NCBI GenBank assembly: GCA_029379385.1
Contig: CM055606.1
Coordinates: 20,423,142 to 20,487,141, forward strand
Direction of reading: 5' to 3'
Length of the DNA stretch: 64,000 nt
From: Quillaja saponaria
Taxonomy: Eukaryota; Streptophyta; Magnoliopsida; Fabales; Quillajaceae
Position 1 is the stretch's first letter, and each line of letters begins with the position of its first letter. The notes beneath the pieces are model-generated. The model did not search any database, had not been told where the DNA came from, and saw only the letters and a program-made list of their open reading frames with translations. The translations under genes were made by a program, and so were the position numbers. Positions 1-13,237 of this stretch are shown piece by piece.

Positions 1-487
1 AAGCCTTCTCACAAAACTGAAGGAATATGAATTGTTTTGTTGTGAACAACTCATTCATGACTTTAAATTTCGCGTACTTATTTTGTTGACTTTTTTCTGC
101 TTTTGGCTTAATCAATATTTATAAAACTTTTGATTATATTAATGTGCATATAACAGCATACTAACCTGCTTCCGTCGATACTAATGTTTTCCTTTTCGAG
201 CGCAAAGACAATCTATTTCACCACTTTCTTCTCTGCTAAGCTGAGACTGTCATAGTAAATATTTTTTTCAGATCTATTTGGCTGTTGACATCATCACTGC
301 CATTCTTTACTTCTATAATGGTATAATCTATACATGCTGCTTGGAGTGATTATCCAGTTACTTAGGTAAATATTCATTGTGTAAATTGGCTGCTACCCAG
401 TTGTCAGTTTTATCGATATTGTGGTAACTTACTTTCACCACCATAATTTAACACTTTAAGACCTGTTTAAATTTTAAGTTCTTGCAG
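1..487. other. Non-coding sequence upstream of the COG3 relic
   Basis: No conserved coding segment is visible here. The stretch ends in a typical acceptor (TTGCAG) in front of the first recognisable COG3 exon, so it most likely represents that gene's intron. The exon that should precede it is not visible in the window. Confidence 0.5.
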
Positions 488-2245
488 GAACTCGAGAAAA
501 GCCTAAAAGCTACTTGTGAGGAGTTCTTTATGTCAGTCACTAAGCTCGTTGTGGATCCTTTGCTTTCATTTGTCACCAAGGTTTGTCTGTTAGTCACCGC
601 ATTAAATGTTGATGCTTTGCTTTTCCAGCTAGTTCATTGAAAGACTAGACCCTGGCTCCAACATGAAGCCAATTAATAAATATAATTAACTGGTATTTAG
701 AACAATATCCATATGCTTCTCCTGAGGATTTAAAAAAGTGTTGTTGGTCCCTAAACCATCTCATGACTTACTCATGCTTGCGCAACAGCACCTATTGTAT
801 TTTGTCAAAGAACTAAACCTAGCAGCTTAATTTGAAAGGGGAGTCCCCAGGAATGGTTTTCCTGTTAGCATGCCGTCTCTCACGAATGCTCATTGGACTT
901 GAAAGCATGGAAAAGCTCAGCCCTTGACCACTTATGCTGAAATTTAATTCTAAGAACAGGCAGCTAGGCGTCGAACCCTGGACCATGTAGTCAAAGAGGC
1001 CACGAGACAATGGCAGAAAGTTAGATCTTTTAATTACTTTATTTTTTAAGTTAGGCCCCATATTGTTTTTATGTTTCAGCATTCTGGGGAATTTGAGAAA
1101 AAATACTATTGTCTGGAAACTGAGATGTAATCCTTTTACCTCCCACAATATGTCATATTTTATTGTGCTGTTTATTCAATAACATAGCAGTATTCAACCA
1201 AATGATATATACTAGATCCCAATTTGTTCTTTTAGGTGACAGCTGTCAAAGTTGCATTGTCATCGGGAAGTCAGAACCAAAAGCTAGAGTCAGTTATTGC
1301 CAATCCCTAAAGGATCAGGCTTTTGCTACTCCAGATAAGGTGGCTGAACTTGTCCAGAAGGTATGTCATCAGGAATGTTATACTGTATTAAAGAGGATAG
1401 AAGCCAGAGAAAGCTACAGAATGAAGAGTTCTGCCTCTGAGTAGTTATACAAAGAAGTCTCCTCTGTTTTGCCTGGAGATTATCTAAAAAACAAAGCAAA
1501 TGCAGTATGCTGGAGATGGACGGCATATCAGGGACAATAGAATATTCTATAATGCTACCAATCTGAACTCTGATGCTAGATAAATAAAGTGGCAGGGTAT
1601 CTCTACAGAAGGAGTTGAGGGTCATTTCCTAAGCATTACAATTTACAAGTGTCACCTAACCACCTGACTGTCCCTCAAAGTAAATTTGGCCTGACAGAAA
1701 TAACAGAGCTGTTTCTTGCTTTTACAACTCTAGGATTCATGGTTGAGCAAAATCATCCAAAAAATTGTTAATTGGATCTTTACTAACATCTTGCTGAACT
1801 TACTTCTGGAGATGCATGTCACAAATGACTATACCTCCTTATGACCATACTCAATGATGACCCCATGAAAATACACATCACATAGATTTGGTGTGAACTT
1901 AATATATTGCTAGCACTAATCTTTTTGAACAGGAACGGCATTTGACATGCTGATAGTAGTGTGATGCAATTTGATGAATTCTCATCAACCATGTGCTTGC
2001 ATGCCAAAAATCATATAATGATTAATTTTATTACAGTTTTTAAATCTATTTTTTTCCATCAAATCTTTTTTTTCATTGTTTAAATCCTGCTGTATTAGTT
2101 GAGTTATCAAACATAAGATTAAAACATAAAGCCTCAAATTTCATATTACCTTATTTAACGTCGTATTCAGCAAGAGTTGCCAACAGTGATGGAAAAGATG
2201 AAGCTTTATCTGCAGAACCCCTCAACACGGACAATACTTTTTAAA
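488..2245 (+). pseudogene. COG3: COG3 (conserved oligomeric Golgi complex subunit 3) 3'-end fragment, decayed
   Basis: Three segments match the C-terminal part of plant COG3, a subunit of the vesicle tether for retrograde traffic in the Golgi. They lie at 488-580 ([16 protein letters not shown]), 1236-1360 (VTAVKVALSSG, then KDQAFATPDKVAELVQK) and 2171-2245 ([19 protein letters not shown]). The copy is broken. In the second segment one base is missing near 1304-1309, so the VTAVKVALSSG frame reads AAT CCC TAA, and the KDQAF part lies in another frame. The third segment lacks the few residues that normally precede QELP and has no matching acceptor there. After ILFK the usual tail of about 40 residues is replaced by unrelated sequence. 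The gene converges on FAB1. Recognition of the family is firm. Pseudogene status is inferred from several independent lesions, and base-call errors are the alternative. Confidence 0.75.
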
Positions 2246-2882
2246 ATCTATGTGATTTTAATACGGACCATCTGGAGAGACGAGTTTTGAGTTTCACCCG
2301 GTATCAATTTTCTGTAATTTTCATTTTTTAAAATCTGCAACTTACTAGAAGTAGCCATTTGAGATAAAGATTTGAAGTTTCTCTGAATGTGCACACCAGT
2401 TCATATTTTTTATATGCTGATTATATTTTTACATTGTAGGTTATTCCCTTCACAATTATACAGTAGAACCTCTATTTTGGACACCCCTATAATTTTCTCG
2501 GCACATAGACGTCCATTAGGATTACAAATTAAAAGTTTTTATTTTTATTTTTTATGGGCATGTCAATATTTACTTGTCTAGTTATATGTTCGAGATGATG
2601 ATACACGATAAAAAATTAGAGAACTTTTTTTTGTTGGTGGCAACACAGATTAAAAGATAAAGAAAGGCCAAGGTAATTATACTTAATAAAACAATCAATG
2701 AATACTGTACAGTTACTCTTGATCCAGCATTACAACTAATACACAATATCCAAGAAAGGTGGAAAATTAGTAGATATACACTTGAATTGAATATTTACAT
2801 TTACAAGCTGTTTTACATCAATGAAGATCCTGTCTCATGAATTTTCATCGCAAAGATCAGAATGAGACCCACTGGGATGTAA
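2246..2882. other. Convergent spacer and FAB1 3' UTR
   Basis: No coding signal is seen. The part next to 2883 (about 2640-2882) is probably the 3' UTR and polyadenylation region of FAB1 on the minus strand. The rest is AT-rich spacer following the COG3 relic. Confidence 0.5.
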
Positions 2883-5800
2883 CTATGGGGAAGACCACTG
2901 ATCTGGCACCATAAGAAAATATGCACTCATTGCTTTCCTGAACCGCTTCTTGTACTGCTGAGGTGATATTACAGTTGGGGTTGTGTGCTTAGGTCCACCA
3001 AGAATGCCTGAGGTTTTCACCCAAGTTTCAAGGTGCTTATCCCATGTATATTGCCTCATAAAATCAATGATTCCTAACACTAGCTCATGTTTTTCCTCAT
3101 CCACGCCCACGAGTAATGAGTAGTCCATCACATAAATTGACTGTAGCAACATAATAGCATATTTACCCACATAAACAAGTATATATTAGAAAGAAAAACT
3201 ATATAGACAGAGCAAGAGCAGTGTGCATTACACTAAAGGATAAAAAAGAGTTCTAACAATAACAATCACACAAGATTTCTTGGATGTATTGGTCAATGAA
3301 GTAAGACAAAAAAAAACATATATATACTTGGATTTGCTTATGTAAGGAGAATGTGATGTGACTTGTGAGATCCCTATCAAGTAGGAGGCCACAACACAAA
3401 TTTGATTGGGAGGTAAATATCACTACTACATTAACTATTTGGTATGTTTTAGCTCTTCATTTTCCCTTGAAACCTAAATTTCTGCATTAACATTGATCTG
3501 GATCATATGTACTACTGTACTAGTGAGTAGTCCCTTCCCAGAATCACTTTTTATTCCCCCAAACTCCCGAAAGAAAGAGAAAAAAAAAAACACTTTGCAA
3601 ACAAGATCCAATGGAAAATCTGTGGTGGCTCTAGATGCAAAAACCAGGACGATCAAGATAGGCAATTAATTTCAACTTACAGCAAGAAATGCGGTATCAT
3701 TCCATACAGCCCTCTCAAGCAACCTCTTTGCCTTGTTTCCCACAAATATTGGAGAAGTTGGCATTGCTTCAATCAGGTTTTGATCCAGCAAGACTTTATT
3801 GCTCCCACTTGTATCTGGATTGTACCGTGACCGAGAAGATCCTTTCAGGTCATAAAGCCGTGTAATGTTACGCCTAAACAGAAGATTCTCCATTACCAAA
3901 ACATCCATTTTGGTTTCTTTTCCTCCTTTGAGGTGTTTTGATGATACCTTCAAGAAAAAAACAAAATGAAAAAGAAAAGCAAATTAACATCTATACAGTA
4001 AAAAAGAAAAAAGAAGCCTTCTACGGGTCTCCAGAAGCAAGATATCAATTAAGCAAAGTACATCTAAAAGTTGCTTCAAGCTTGCAGTTTTAGAATAAAT
4101 GGAAGCAAAGCTTAAAGCTCAAATGTAAGCTAGAACTACAGAAAGCAGGGGAAAAATATAAGGTTAGTAAAACCACATTGCTTCATATGATTTATATCAA
4201 AAGAAACAAGCACGCAACCAGAAGGGCAGTTTTAATTGGCACTACAGGTTGAAAAGTTAAAATGGAGTCATTTGTCAATATCATGATATTATTGCAAAAT
4301 CAATGATAGTTTGGATCAGCTATAGACTACCAATGAAGGAAAACTGAAAAAAAGTACCTGATATATGCCCAAGATTTTTGCCAAACAAGTTGGGCTTCCT
4401 GAACTGATCGATTCAGATAGATACTTAAAATAAGCTGGCGCAAACTTAATGAAGGACTCCAGCTCTGTTTTTGTGACTTGTTTGATTATAAACCGATCAT
4501 CCATTGTTTTTGCAAAGAAAACATTGCTCTTTCCACCCTGAGCCCCCCATTTCTTACAACGACTAAGAGATTGTACAAAATCCAACTCAGAAGGGCAACA
4601 ACTCCTCCTTAGAACCTCAAACCGCTTTGCAAAGTAACAAGTCACAGTATATTTCACCTTCCCAGGGGAACTTTCATCTGTAAAAGAAACCCTGGCATGT
4701 AAATCCTTTGTAAACAAAAGTGGATCCACGACTAGGGAGCTCCTGGGTCCAGCAGTCTCATCCATAGAGCCAAGACTTCTGTAGGTATCAGAAATGGACT
4801 CATCAAAATAGTTGAGAGAAAGTAAGCTGACTGAATCAAAAAGTGGCAATGAGACTGAATTGTCACCAGAGACTTTGGTTCTCTCAAATTCAGATATCTG
4901 GACATGATAATCTATTGAGACAAGCACATGTGCTATAACACTAGTGGGTTCATCATCATAAACAGGCACAATGGTCTCACTAACACCAGCAGGCAGAAGC
5001 AGCCTGACACCACTATTGCACTCCAACTCCCGAAATGATGAAATATAGACAGGATTGTAGTCAACTATTTTTTGAGCATTCAATGAAAACACTTTGTTGA
5101 ATGAACTGTAAAAATTTGAAAATGGAACCCCTGTCCATCTTGTATCAAGCGCCTTGGGAGGAAATGTAGAGCCTTGAGTACCTGCTACCTCTACCCCGCC
5201 TTGATCAACTTTACAAGTTCCCAAATCTGATTTTGCGGTGACTAAACCGGCAACTGAAGGAACTGCCACAGTTGAATCAGAAAGCATATGACCATTTTCT
5301 TTAAGTGTTACACTCGTAGGGTGACTCTTGCCAGTCCACGCAGCATCAAGGGTATCAGATAAATTTGGCATTATAGGATACTCCCCCTCTGAAAGTACTC
5401 TACGTACAGTGATTCCACATTCCAAAGGATCCGATTTGTTGCTAATATTTGCACCAGGAGGAAGAGATAGCTCAGCATTCCCTTGATTTAGGTCCACATC
5501 ATTGTCACCACCTTTACAAACATCACCAGCCTGGCTAACTGGGCCAGCAGTTGCTTGACTAAGGCTAAGGTCATCAGTCTTTGTTTCTAAAAGAAAGGAA
5601 TCACAACTACTATAGCCTTTACCTGTGTTGGTGGTCATATTCATCTCAACAAGCTTTTCACCAGAGATGATTGGCTTGTCTTTGAGTATAGGCAAGGGAC
5701 TGCTTAAATCTACCTGGAGACTGTTGTTTCTTAAGTTGGCTGCATGAATCAGGCATTGGTCCCAAACATAACAGTGGAATAGGGTCTGCCTACGCAGTTT

Positions 5801-8800
5801 GTTGAGCTGTAGAATATCAACTGCAGGCTGGCGAACTTTCACCTCCTTACTCAGTGACTTCTGTAATGATTCCTAAAGAATGCCAGATTATTAATAAGAA
5901 ACCAGATAATGCAAGTAATTGAACTTCGTTTCCTACAAAAAGAAACACGAGTAGCAATGGATAAATCTAAAGCAGCACGGAAAGCGAATTCTGGCATCCA
6001 AGCATAAAAGTAAGTAAAAATTCAAACCCTGTCAATTGTCATAAAGGGACCCTATCAAATATCCACAAGTCTGTAATTGAGTAAAGCCAATGTCATGTTT
6101 AGACCCCTAATAAGGCATTACTTGTAAAACTGGAATTTTCTCTCCTTACACATGTGTATTAGATTTAATACTCGTGTCCCAATCACTAGGGAAGAAATTA
6201 TAAAACTCAAACAAACCTACCTCAAATTCTTCTTTCTCCCTTTGTATCATCCCTTTCAGTTCTTCAATACAATGTGCAAAATCAGGTGCTTTTATGCCAC
6301 CATCCTGAAGCCTAGCCCCTGAATTCTTTTCTGAGATCTCATGAAGTGCATTGTAAACTTCCATAAAGAGTATCTCAGACATGTTACGGACCTAGCGTAC
6401 AAGAACAATGATTTTATAAGCATTGACACATTCAAAGCAATTTTTGTAATGGAAGTGGGACTTGTAATAATTTGCACCTCATTTGCTTCTTTCTGTAGCC
6501 AGTCTTGATTTTCGCAGTTGAATTCGAGTTTTGGTGGAGGAAGATAAACAGAATGAAGGTCAATTGAAGCATAACGGAAGCAAGCAACCATCCTCCCAAA
6601 ACTGCACACGTAAAATAAAATATAACTTAAGACAACAAAGTTTCAGAGATAACGCAATTGAGTGCTTCACACTTTTGCAGTTTATATAAGCCTTATTTGG
6701 CAATCTAGTGAACAATATCCCATGCCATTAAGTGAGATTTCTGCTACATGTTTTCTCCAAAACTACGAACATGAGAAAAGCAACTATCTAACTCGAGCAT
6801 TCTATGTTTGTTGTTCTGTATCCAATATGTCAATTCTGTTAAATTGATTTTTGAGCTACACAAAAGCTATACAGGAGAAACGTTAATTATTATCTGTTCA
6901 TGACATTTCAGTTTTCAAGACATAAATATATATATATATATATTTATATATGCTAAATATGTGAAAACTAAGAAATATGATAAATTGGAGGATTTGATGT
7001 CAATTCAATTCACGGATTTCCAGGACAAGAATGTGTCAAGAAAGAGATTATCTGGAAACTGAAGTGTTTCAGCGGTTTGTGATACCTTGTTGAAGCCAAA
7101 TGGTGAATGTTAGACCTTCAAGCATTATGTTTGGCATTGCAGTTACTCTGGGATCGGATAGGCTTCCTTAGTTTTAGAAAGGTTCCTCTCATAGGTACTG
7201 AAAGAATGGGGGAGCACTTTTGTATAATAGATGTCAAAGCTGGTTCCCTTTTTAATAATCACTAGGATGAAATCTTATGCTCCTCCTTGTAGCCATCAAT
7301 TGTAATTAAATTTAAGTGTAATTATAATTTACAAGACCCCATCTAGTACTTGATCAAAAGAAAATAGCAAATAACCTTTTGGTCAAATTAAAAAATTACC
7401 TTCAGAGCATTATCACTTTTCCTGGATCATTTACAAAATTAGGAGGGTACAGAGTGGGTGTTATAGGACATTTTGTTACATTCAATTCAGATAAAACCAG
7501 CACAAGCTCAGGTTTACTAGTGGGCCCATGGTGGAGATAAACAAAAAAAGACATACATCACGAACTTAAATAATAGTCCTAATTAATGTTATAATGCCAC
7601 TTAATGCTGTTCAGGTCACAAAGGAGATAACATTACTGGAATCACAAATATCAATCAACATATAAAACCGTACATGACGGGCATGGGGACCTGGGGAGCT
7701 TCGCTCTACCACATTTACACAATTTTCCAAATCAACTCGTATCATTAAATCAAAATTGCTGAAAAAACAAACAGTATTAATCATTACCATGAGAATATTG
7801 ACATTATAGTATCCATCAATTCATATTAGTAATGTCTGATACACAATTGTCTCAAAAAAAGAAGAATGTAATGATACAATGATGAATTATCATCTCCGTC
7901 AAAATGTAAGAAAAATGAAATGTTACCAATATATATCCAGTTAACAAAACTCATTTTATCAGGTTTGTCAGCACATGACATTTAAGCATGGAAATATTTA
8001 CTAAGTCAATCAATGTGCTTACATGTTTGTGCACTTCTGAAGTTGTACCTATGTCTAATGGAGGCATGCATGCTTTACTAAATACACAGAAATAGATAGT
8101 AGAGCAAAAGCACCAATTCAGCATACCTGTCATGTTCAGTATAAACATTGCAAATGATAGATTGCTCCACAAGCTCAACACAATAAAATTAAGTAAATGA
8201 GAAGAGAAACATACCCATAGAATCGCAGACAATCTCTGTGAAGGGAATGACCACAGTTTGCCACTCTGCTCGCTGCTGCATGATTTGAAAAACTCAGCTC
8301 TAAAAATTTCCCAAAGGATAGTCCCCATGCAGCATCAGACATTACTACTCTCCGAGTGGCTGGAGGAAACCCATTGATCCGAGGGCATTTCAGGCACCTG
8401 TGCCACATCCAGATTTTACCTTCCCGTTCCCCTGGTGAAAGAAACTCTGGCAACTTCTTAACAGAAATTGTGAGGCTCCCTTGGCGATGAGTATAACAAT
8501 GAACATGAGCTTCTGATGGCATTTCACATGAATGACAGTGGTAACTCTAATAAGGAAAATAAAATCTCAATTGAGCATGCGGTTGTAACAACTCCAAGGG
8601 GAATAAAATTGTGCAAAGAAATTGTGAAGTATAAATGTTATGAAAAACTATACTCTTAACTGTTAAAAGGACAAAAAAAAAAAAAAAATACCTGATCAAA
8701 CAATTGATCTCGTAAAAACCTTCCCAGAGGCTTATCAAAGCTTCCATAATATTTGATTCGTACAAGATGAGACTGTTCACATACAGTTCCTTTCCACACA

Positions 8801-11800
8801 CAACGTGTTGAAAGAAAGACCAGAATGCTCTGATGGTCTGAAGGTGAGGGAGGAAACTCTTCTTTCGAAGATCCCATTTCCTCATTTTGATTACTCTTAT
8901 TGTTCTTGTAATTGTTGCTGTTGTGTTTTAAGGAGTCTAACTCTGAGTTACCACCATCATTTGCAACAACTGCAGTGCCATTTGTATCGTTAGTGCCAAC
9001 AACTTGTTCCAATGATTTCAAGGCGCCAAAAGAATCAGCACTAAGTTTATCAGTAACCATAGCTTCCAAATTGTAATCTGTTTCAAATTGAGAACATTCA
9101 TTAGGAACCTTTTTATCATTCTCCTTGGAGGAAATACTTGAGAGGAAAACATTGCAGTTGGTATACGAAATGTCCTGCTGTGATGCAGCAGTTTCTATAG
9201 TGCAAGGAATTTCAGACTTGCAAGTTGAATCAACCACTGGGGTTTTGCTAATGGAGCCACTGGTGCTAGACGAAGTTCTATCAGTCTCGAAGCCCACATT
9301 AGATTTTGGTGGTTCCTTAATAGGTGCAGTGCCCTGAATATCTCCAAAGGACGAGACAGAAAAGCCAGGTATGGTGGAAATTGATCTGTCAATACTTGAT
9401 GGTTTATCAGGTACTGCAACGGTTATAGGAGACTTCAAGGGAAGTTCTGGAAGTGAAGCACCTTCATCAGCAAGAAATGATGTCTCTACAGCCAGATGGT
9501 AAGCTGCAAAGACTCCATATTGTACCACATGTTTCACCTTTTTCAATTCATCTCCACTGGCACCCTTGAGCAAGATCTGGAAAAATAAAAAAGAAATCAG
9601 AAAGCAGTATATCTGGCTCAATTATTTTTGGAGTTAATATATTGCATTTCATGCACAACATAGCAGATAATGCACACCAAGTTGCCATTTTTAACTAATG
9701 ACAAGAGAAACACTGGAAGCTGGACAATAAAGATCCCAAATCCTACAGGCGTGAGGCAGTTCTAACCAATAATCTCTTTAGCCTATTTGCAGTTGCTCCC
9801 TAATCTCCACTATACATACCGAGCCTCCCCCAATTATTTAGTTGTTCAATGTTAGCATTCCAAGATTGAAATACATATTTGGTTCTGTTTCCTAATAGCT
9901 TAAGCCTCAAGCTTTTGGTATAATTGATTATCTGACATTGTAGAAAAACATGGTGTTCTTAAAGGCCAGTGGGTCAAGTCTCAGTAACCCATATCAATAA
10001 TTATTTGGCAGCATGTCTTAATTTGTACTGTAATAATTTCCATGTGCTAGCTTGGTATATAATAACCTTACTTGGATAGCCCTGTCACAAAGTTTGGGAA
10101 AGATTGAGTGAATAGCATCACAGGACTTACAGTGCAACCCAGAGGTTTTGGGCAACCTTCAAAGAACATCAGAGTTTTTGTTAATTTCTTCCCACATTGC
10201 TCAGCACTGCCATGCTCTTCAAAAAGTTTCTCCACATGAAACATGTCACAGTACCCCAGCTTCTGGGTAGAGAGATGATCGATTGAAGGGACTATTTGCC
10301 CCCCAGTACAACGAGCTATACGCTCTAAAAGTGGCCTCTTAATATTCAAAACAAGTGATATGTCTTTTGCAAGGAGGTATTCTTGAGCATACCGGGACAC
10401 TGACTTCTCCACCAAAAGAACATTGGGTTGGTGGGCATCAATCTTTGTAACTGTCATCTTTAAATAGTCCATCTCCTGAAACAGATGCAAATCCCACAAA
10501 ATTTAAACTGCTTCAATGGAAAAAGAAATTTATCAAATAAAATTCTTCAGCTTTACACGTCAATAGCAACTCCGCACAGTCAGGAGTTAATACTCAAACT
10601 TCAAAGAAGAAGAAAAATAAAAGAGTAAAAGGAATTTAAACCTGTTGCAACAAAGTATCGAAGCTCGACAGGAGATTAGAAACACGCTGATACTCCAAAG
10701 CTCCTCCAAGTATCAAAAAACGTGGTTTATCTATTTTTGATGTCATTCGTCGATGAGCCACATTTTTCTTACAAACAACTCCTTTAACCACCATACTGGA
10801 AAAAATATATTAAAATCCACATCAGTATGCTGGTTTTAGAAGTTGCAAGAAAAACATGAAAACCATATACTAAATACATAGAGCAAATGGAGTTGACAAC
10901 AGACAAATCTCTAGCCTCGGGGTAATATCTATTATTAGGAATACATATCTTACTACCAACAGAAATTTTAAGGAAAAAATAAATCCCAAACCAGTGTATT
11001 GAGTCAGCTTGGTCCTTCCCCCCCACCAACAGACACACATAACCAAAAAGACAATTTCCAAGTTCCACGTGACAAGCATGTGACAGTTCATACACTGTAA
11101 CAGATAAAAGATGCAAATAAAAACACTGCAGTAGATAGCATCTGAAGCATCTTTTTTAGAACAATCAGTCCAAACAAACTTGGAACAAAATCCCATGTAT
11201 AGAATGGGACTATGGTTATCCCCTAAAAACAATGGCAACTTCCATATTTTCTAAATATATTATTGTGCAGCAGAAGTTACACAGGACTAGCATTGTATTG
11301 CTTAATTACTTTCCATACCCTAGTGACTTCAATGTCCATGGATTGAACTGCTACATTGCCTAAACTTTAAACGGAATTATCTAAAACCTACTAGTGAGGA
11401 ATAAAAACCAGTTGCAGCAAGAGTCCATAATATAAGCCAATTCGAATCTGATCATCAACCAAAAGACTTGTAGAATATGTATGCTTCTATATCTTCAATC
11501 CAGTAACAATTACCTTTCACAGGGATGCCCACAAGCTATGCATTTAATCTTTACATATCCACCAGGATCCATCCCTCCACCCTTGCTTGTATCAGGTTTT
11601 AGAAGTGTTGCCGCTTCCCAAGATAAAGATGTAATTATGTCTAACCAACTTTCTTTGTCATATTTATCACCAATAGGTAGGTTTTCCACCTGCAAAATCT
11701 GAGCTACTAAAGCTCTAAAGTGCCCTTCCACCACATTTTTCAGGGCCTTCTTATGCTCCTCGCCCAACTTACCTCTACTATGATACTCCCCAGAGCCAAA

Positions 11801-13237
11801 GCTGTTTGACGAACGTAGATATCCCCATTCCCCTGTAGCACCCTTACCATCATCATCGTCATCAAAGAGAATAGCCTCTCCTTCATCCTCGTCATCTTCT
11901 GGCTCAGGAGGGAGCCACAGTAGCCCATTGTTCTCAAAATCCACAGGTTCAGCATTTGCACTCTCCATGCCATAAGGAGGAGGTTCACCTCCATCACCTT
12001 GGTCATGTTCATCGGTTTCTTTCCCACATCTCTCAAGTCTCTCCTCACTTGTTGGATCAAAATTATGAGGTGATGGTGAGCAACTCAAACTTTTCGTCTC
12101 AATGTTATCTCCATCAAGATGCACTTCATGCGGTCCATAAGCATGGTCAATCTCATCAACTGCATCATAATAGTTACTGACATGAGAGAAATGCCTTGTT
12201 TCTGAATCAGAATTATAGTCACCATAGTCATCATCCTCATCATCACTCCTGATACAAAGCAATAAAAGTAAAATAATTAACAGATTAAGTACAGAAATGC
12301 ACTACATCATCAAAATATGCGCTTTCACCATCATGAATTGATATGAACCAAATGAAATCAATGGTAAAACTAGTTTCTCATACTGGATGTCTTGGTCCTC
12401 AAGCAAGCTCTTCTTTTTTTACTCTTATCTACTATCCTTTCTGTTTTAAATTTTTTTTTGAAAAAATAAAATAAAAATTAGCAATGAAGTTCATCAGAGA
12501 ACCACTGATGTGCAATAATCAAGTAGATGATGTATATCTAGATTCCAGAAAAACACTACTTTAGATGAGAAAGAAACTTGAAAATAGGAAATAACCATGC
12601 AAAGCAAGAGATACCTGTCAAAGCAGTAGCCAAATTGTTTAGAAGAGGAACCCTCTACAGCTGCAGAGAGATTTATATTCCTTGCAGAATTTCTAATTTC
12701 CTGGTCAACTTCAACTAGATCCATTTGAGAAAATTGATGAGAGCTAACAGGGTTATATGGCAGACACTGAAAAGGTCCAGTTGAGTAAGAAGTTGAACCA
12801 ACAGTGCTGCTGCTACTCTGACAGGTACTTCTGGACTTGGTGCTGGCCAAGCTTGTTGCAGAAGGTGATGGACTAAGACCAGGGGTGGGTGCATGGGCCC
12901 CATTGTCAACTGTGGATACCGCTTGCTCCCATTGCTTGAAGCAATAATTACAGACTCTGATCCTCTCCCCATCTTCAAGACCAGTCCCTGGCTCGTCAGA
13001 TTGGGCAGGAATTGAATTTGCAGTGCACTTAGCACAGAAAACTCGGCCACAAAGTCGGCAATGATGCTTGCGGTTGAATATTGTGAACTGGGAATCACAT
13101 TCGTAACATACCCTACAGCTCTGGTCGGGCATCCAGAAGTCCCTCGACACATTTTGTGGTTTGGTCTTCGTCTTCTGAGGGATCCAGGCCTTGATTATGC
13201 CAACAAGCTCAGACAGTTTTTTGTCGGGTGTGCCCAT
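2883..13237 (-). CDS. FAB1: FAB1/PIKfyve-type 1-phosphatidylinositol-3-phosphate 5-kinase
   Basis: This large lipid kinase phosphorylates PI3P to PI(3,5)P2 on endosomal and vacuolar membranes. Eleven exons join in frame to about 1802 residues, the usual size for plant FAB1A/B: 13237-12615, 12248-11514, 10795-10642, 10475-10131, 9576-8692, 8546-8215, 6601-6478, 6391-6221, 5872-4358, 3947-3681 and 3140-2883. An N-terminal FYVE finger (about residues 30-105: WMPDQSCRVCYEC, RKHHCRLCGRVFC, RVCNYC) binds PI3P. An acidic linker follows (DEDDDYGD, FDDDDDGKG). A CCT/TCP-1-like domain spans about 440-680 (GCTILLKGASGDELKK across the exon 4/5 junction), then a Cys/His-rich region (HCHSCEMPSEAHVHCYTHRQG). 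The C-terminal PIP-kinase domain shows FIIKQ, LYDLKGSSRSRY and MDYSLLVGVDEEKHELVLGI. The start ATG (MGTPDKK) matches plant homologues. Intron 6 is 1.6 kb. The FAB1A versus FAB1B assignment is not resolved. Confidence 0.95.
6926..6943. repeat. (TA)n microsatellite in FAB1 intron 6
   Basis: An uninterrupted TA dinucleotide run lies inside the 1.6-kb intron 6 of FAB1. It is a plausible length-polymorphic marker, with no coding consequence. Confidence 0.9.

Noticed and set aside
960..985. GTCGAACCCTGGACC, resembling a tRNA B-box or SINE promoter.
   Set aside because: No A-box at the right spacing, no cloverleaf and no flanking target duplication could be seen.
819..1148. Minus-strand 109-residue frame inside the COG3 relic.
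   Set aside because: It lies in the intron between two COG3 segments and has no recognisable motif, so it is probably chance.
7660..7765. Open minus-strand segment in FAB1 intron 6 that looks like an extra exon (VERSSPGPHARH, with an acceptor-like upstream end).
   Set aside because: FAB1 exons 6 and 7 join directly in frame (FYG to FGRMVACF) as in plant homologues, and the segment matches no part of the family.
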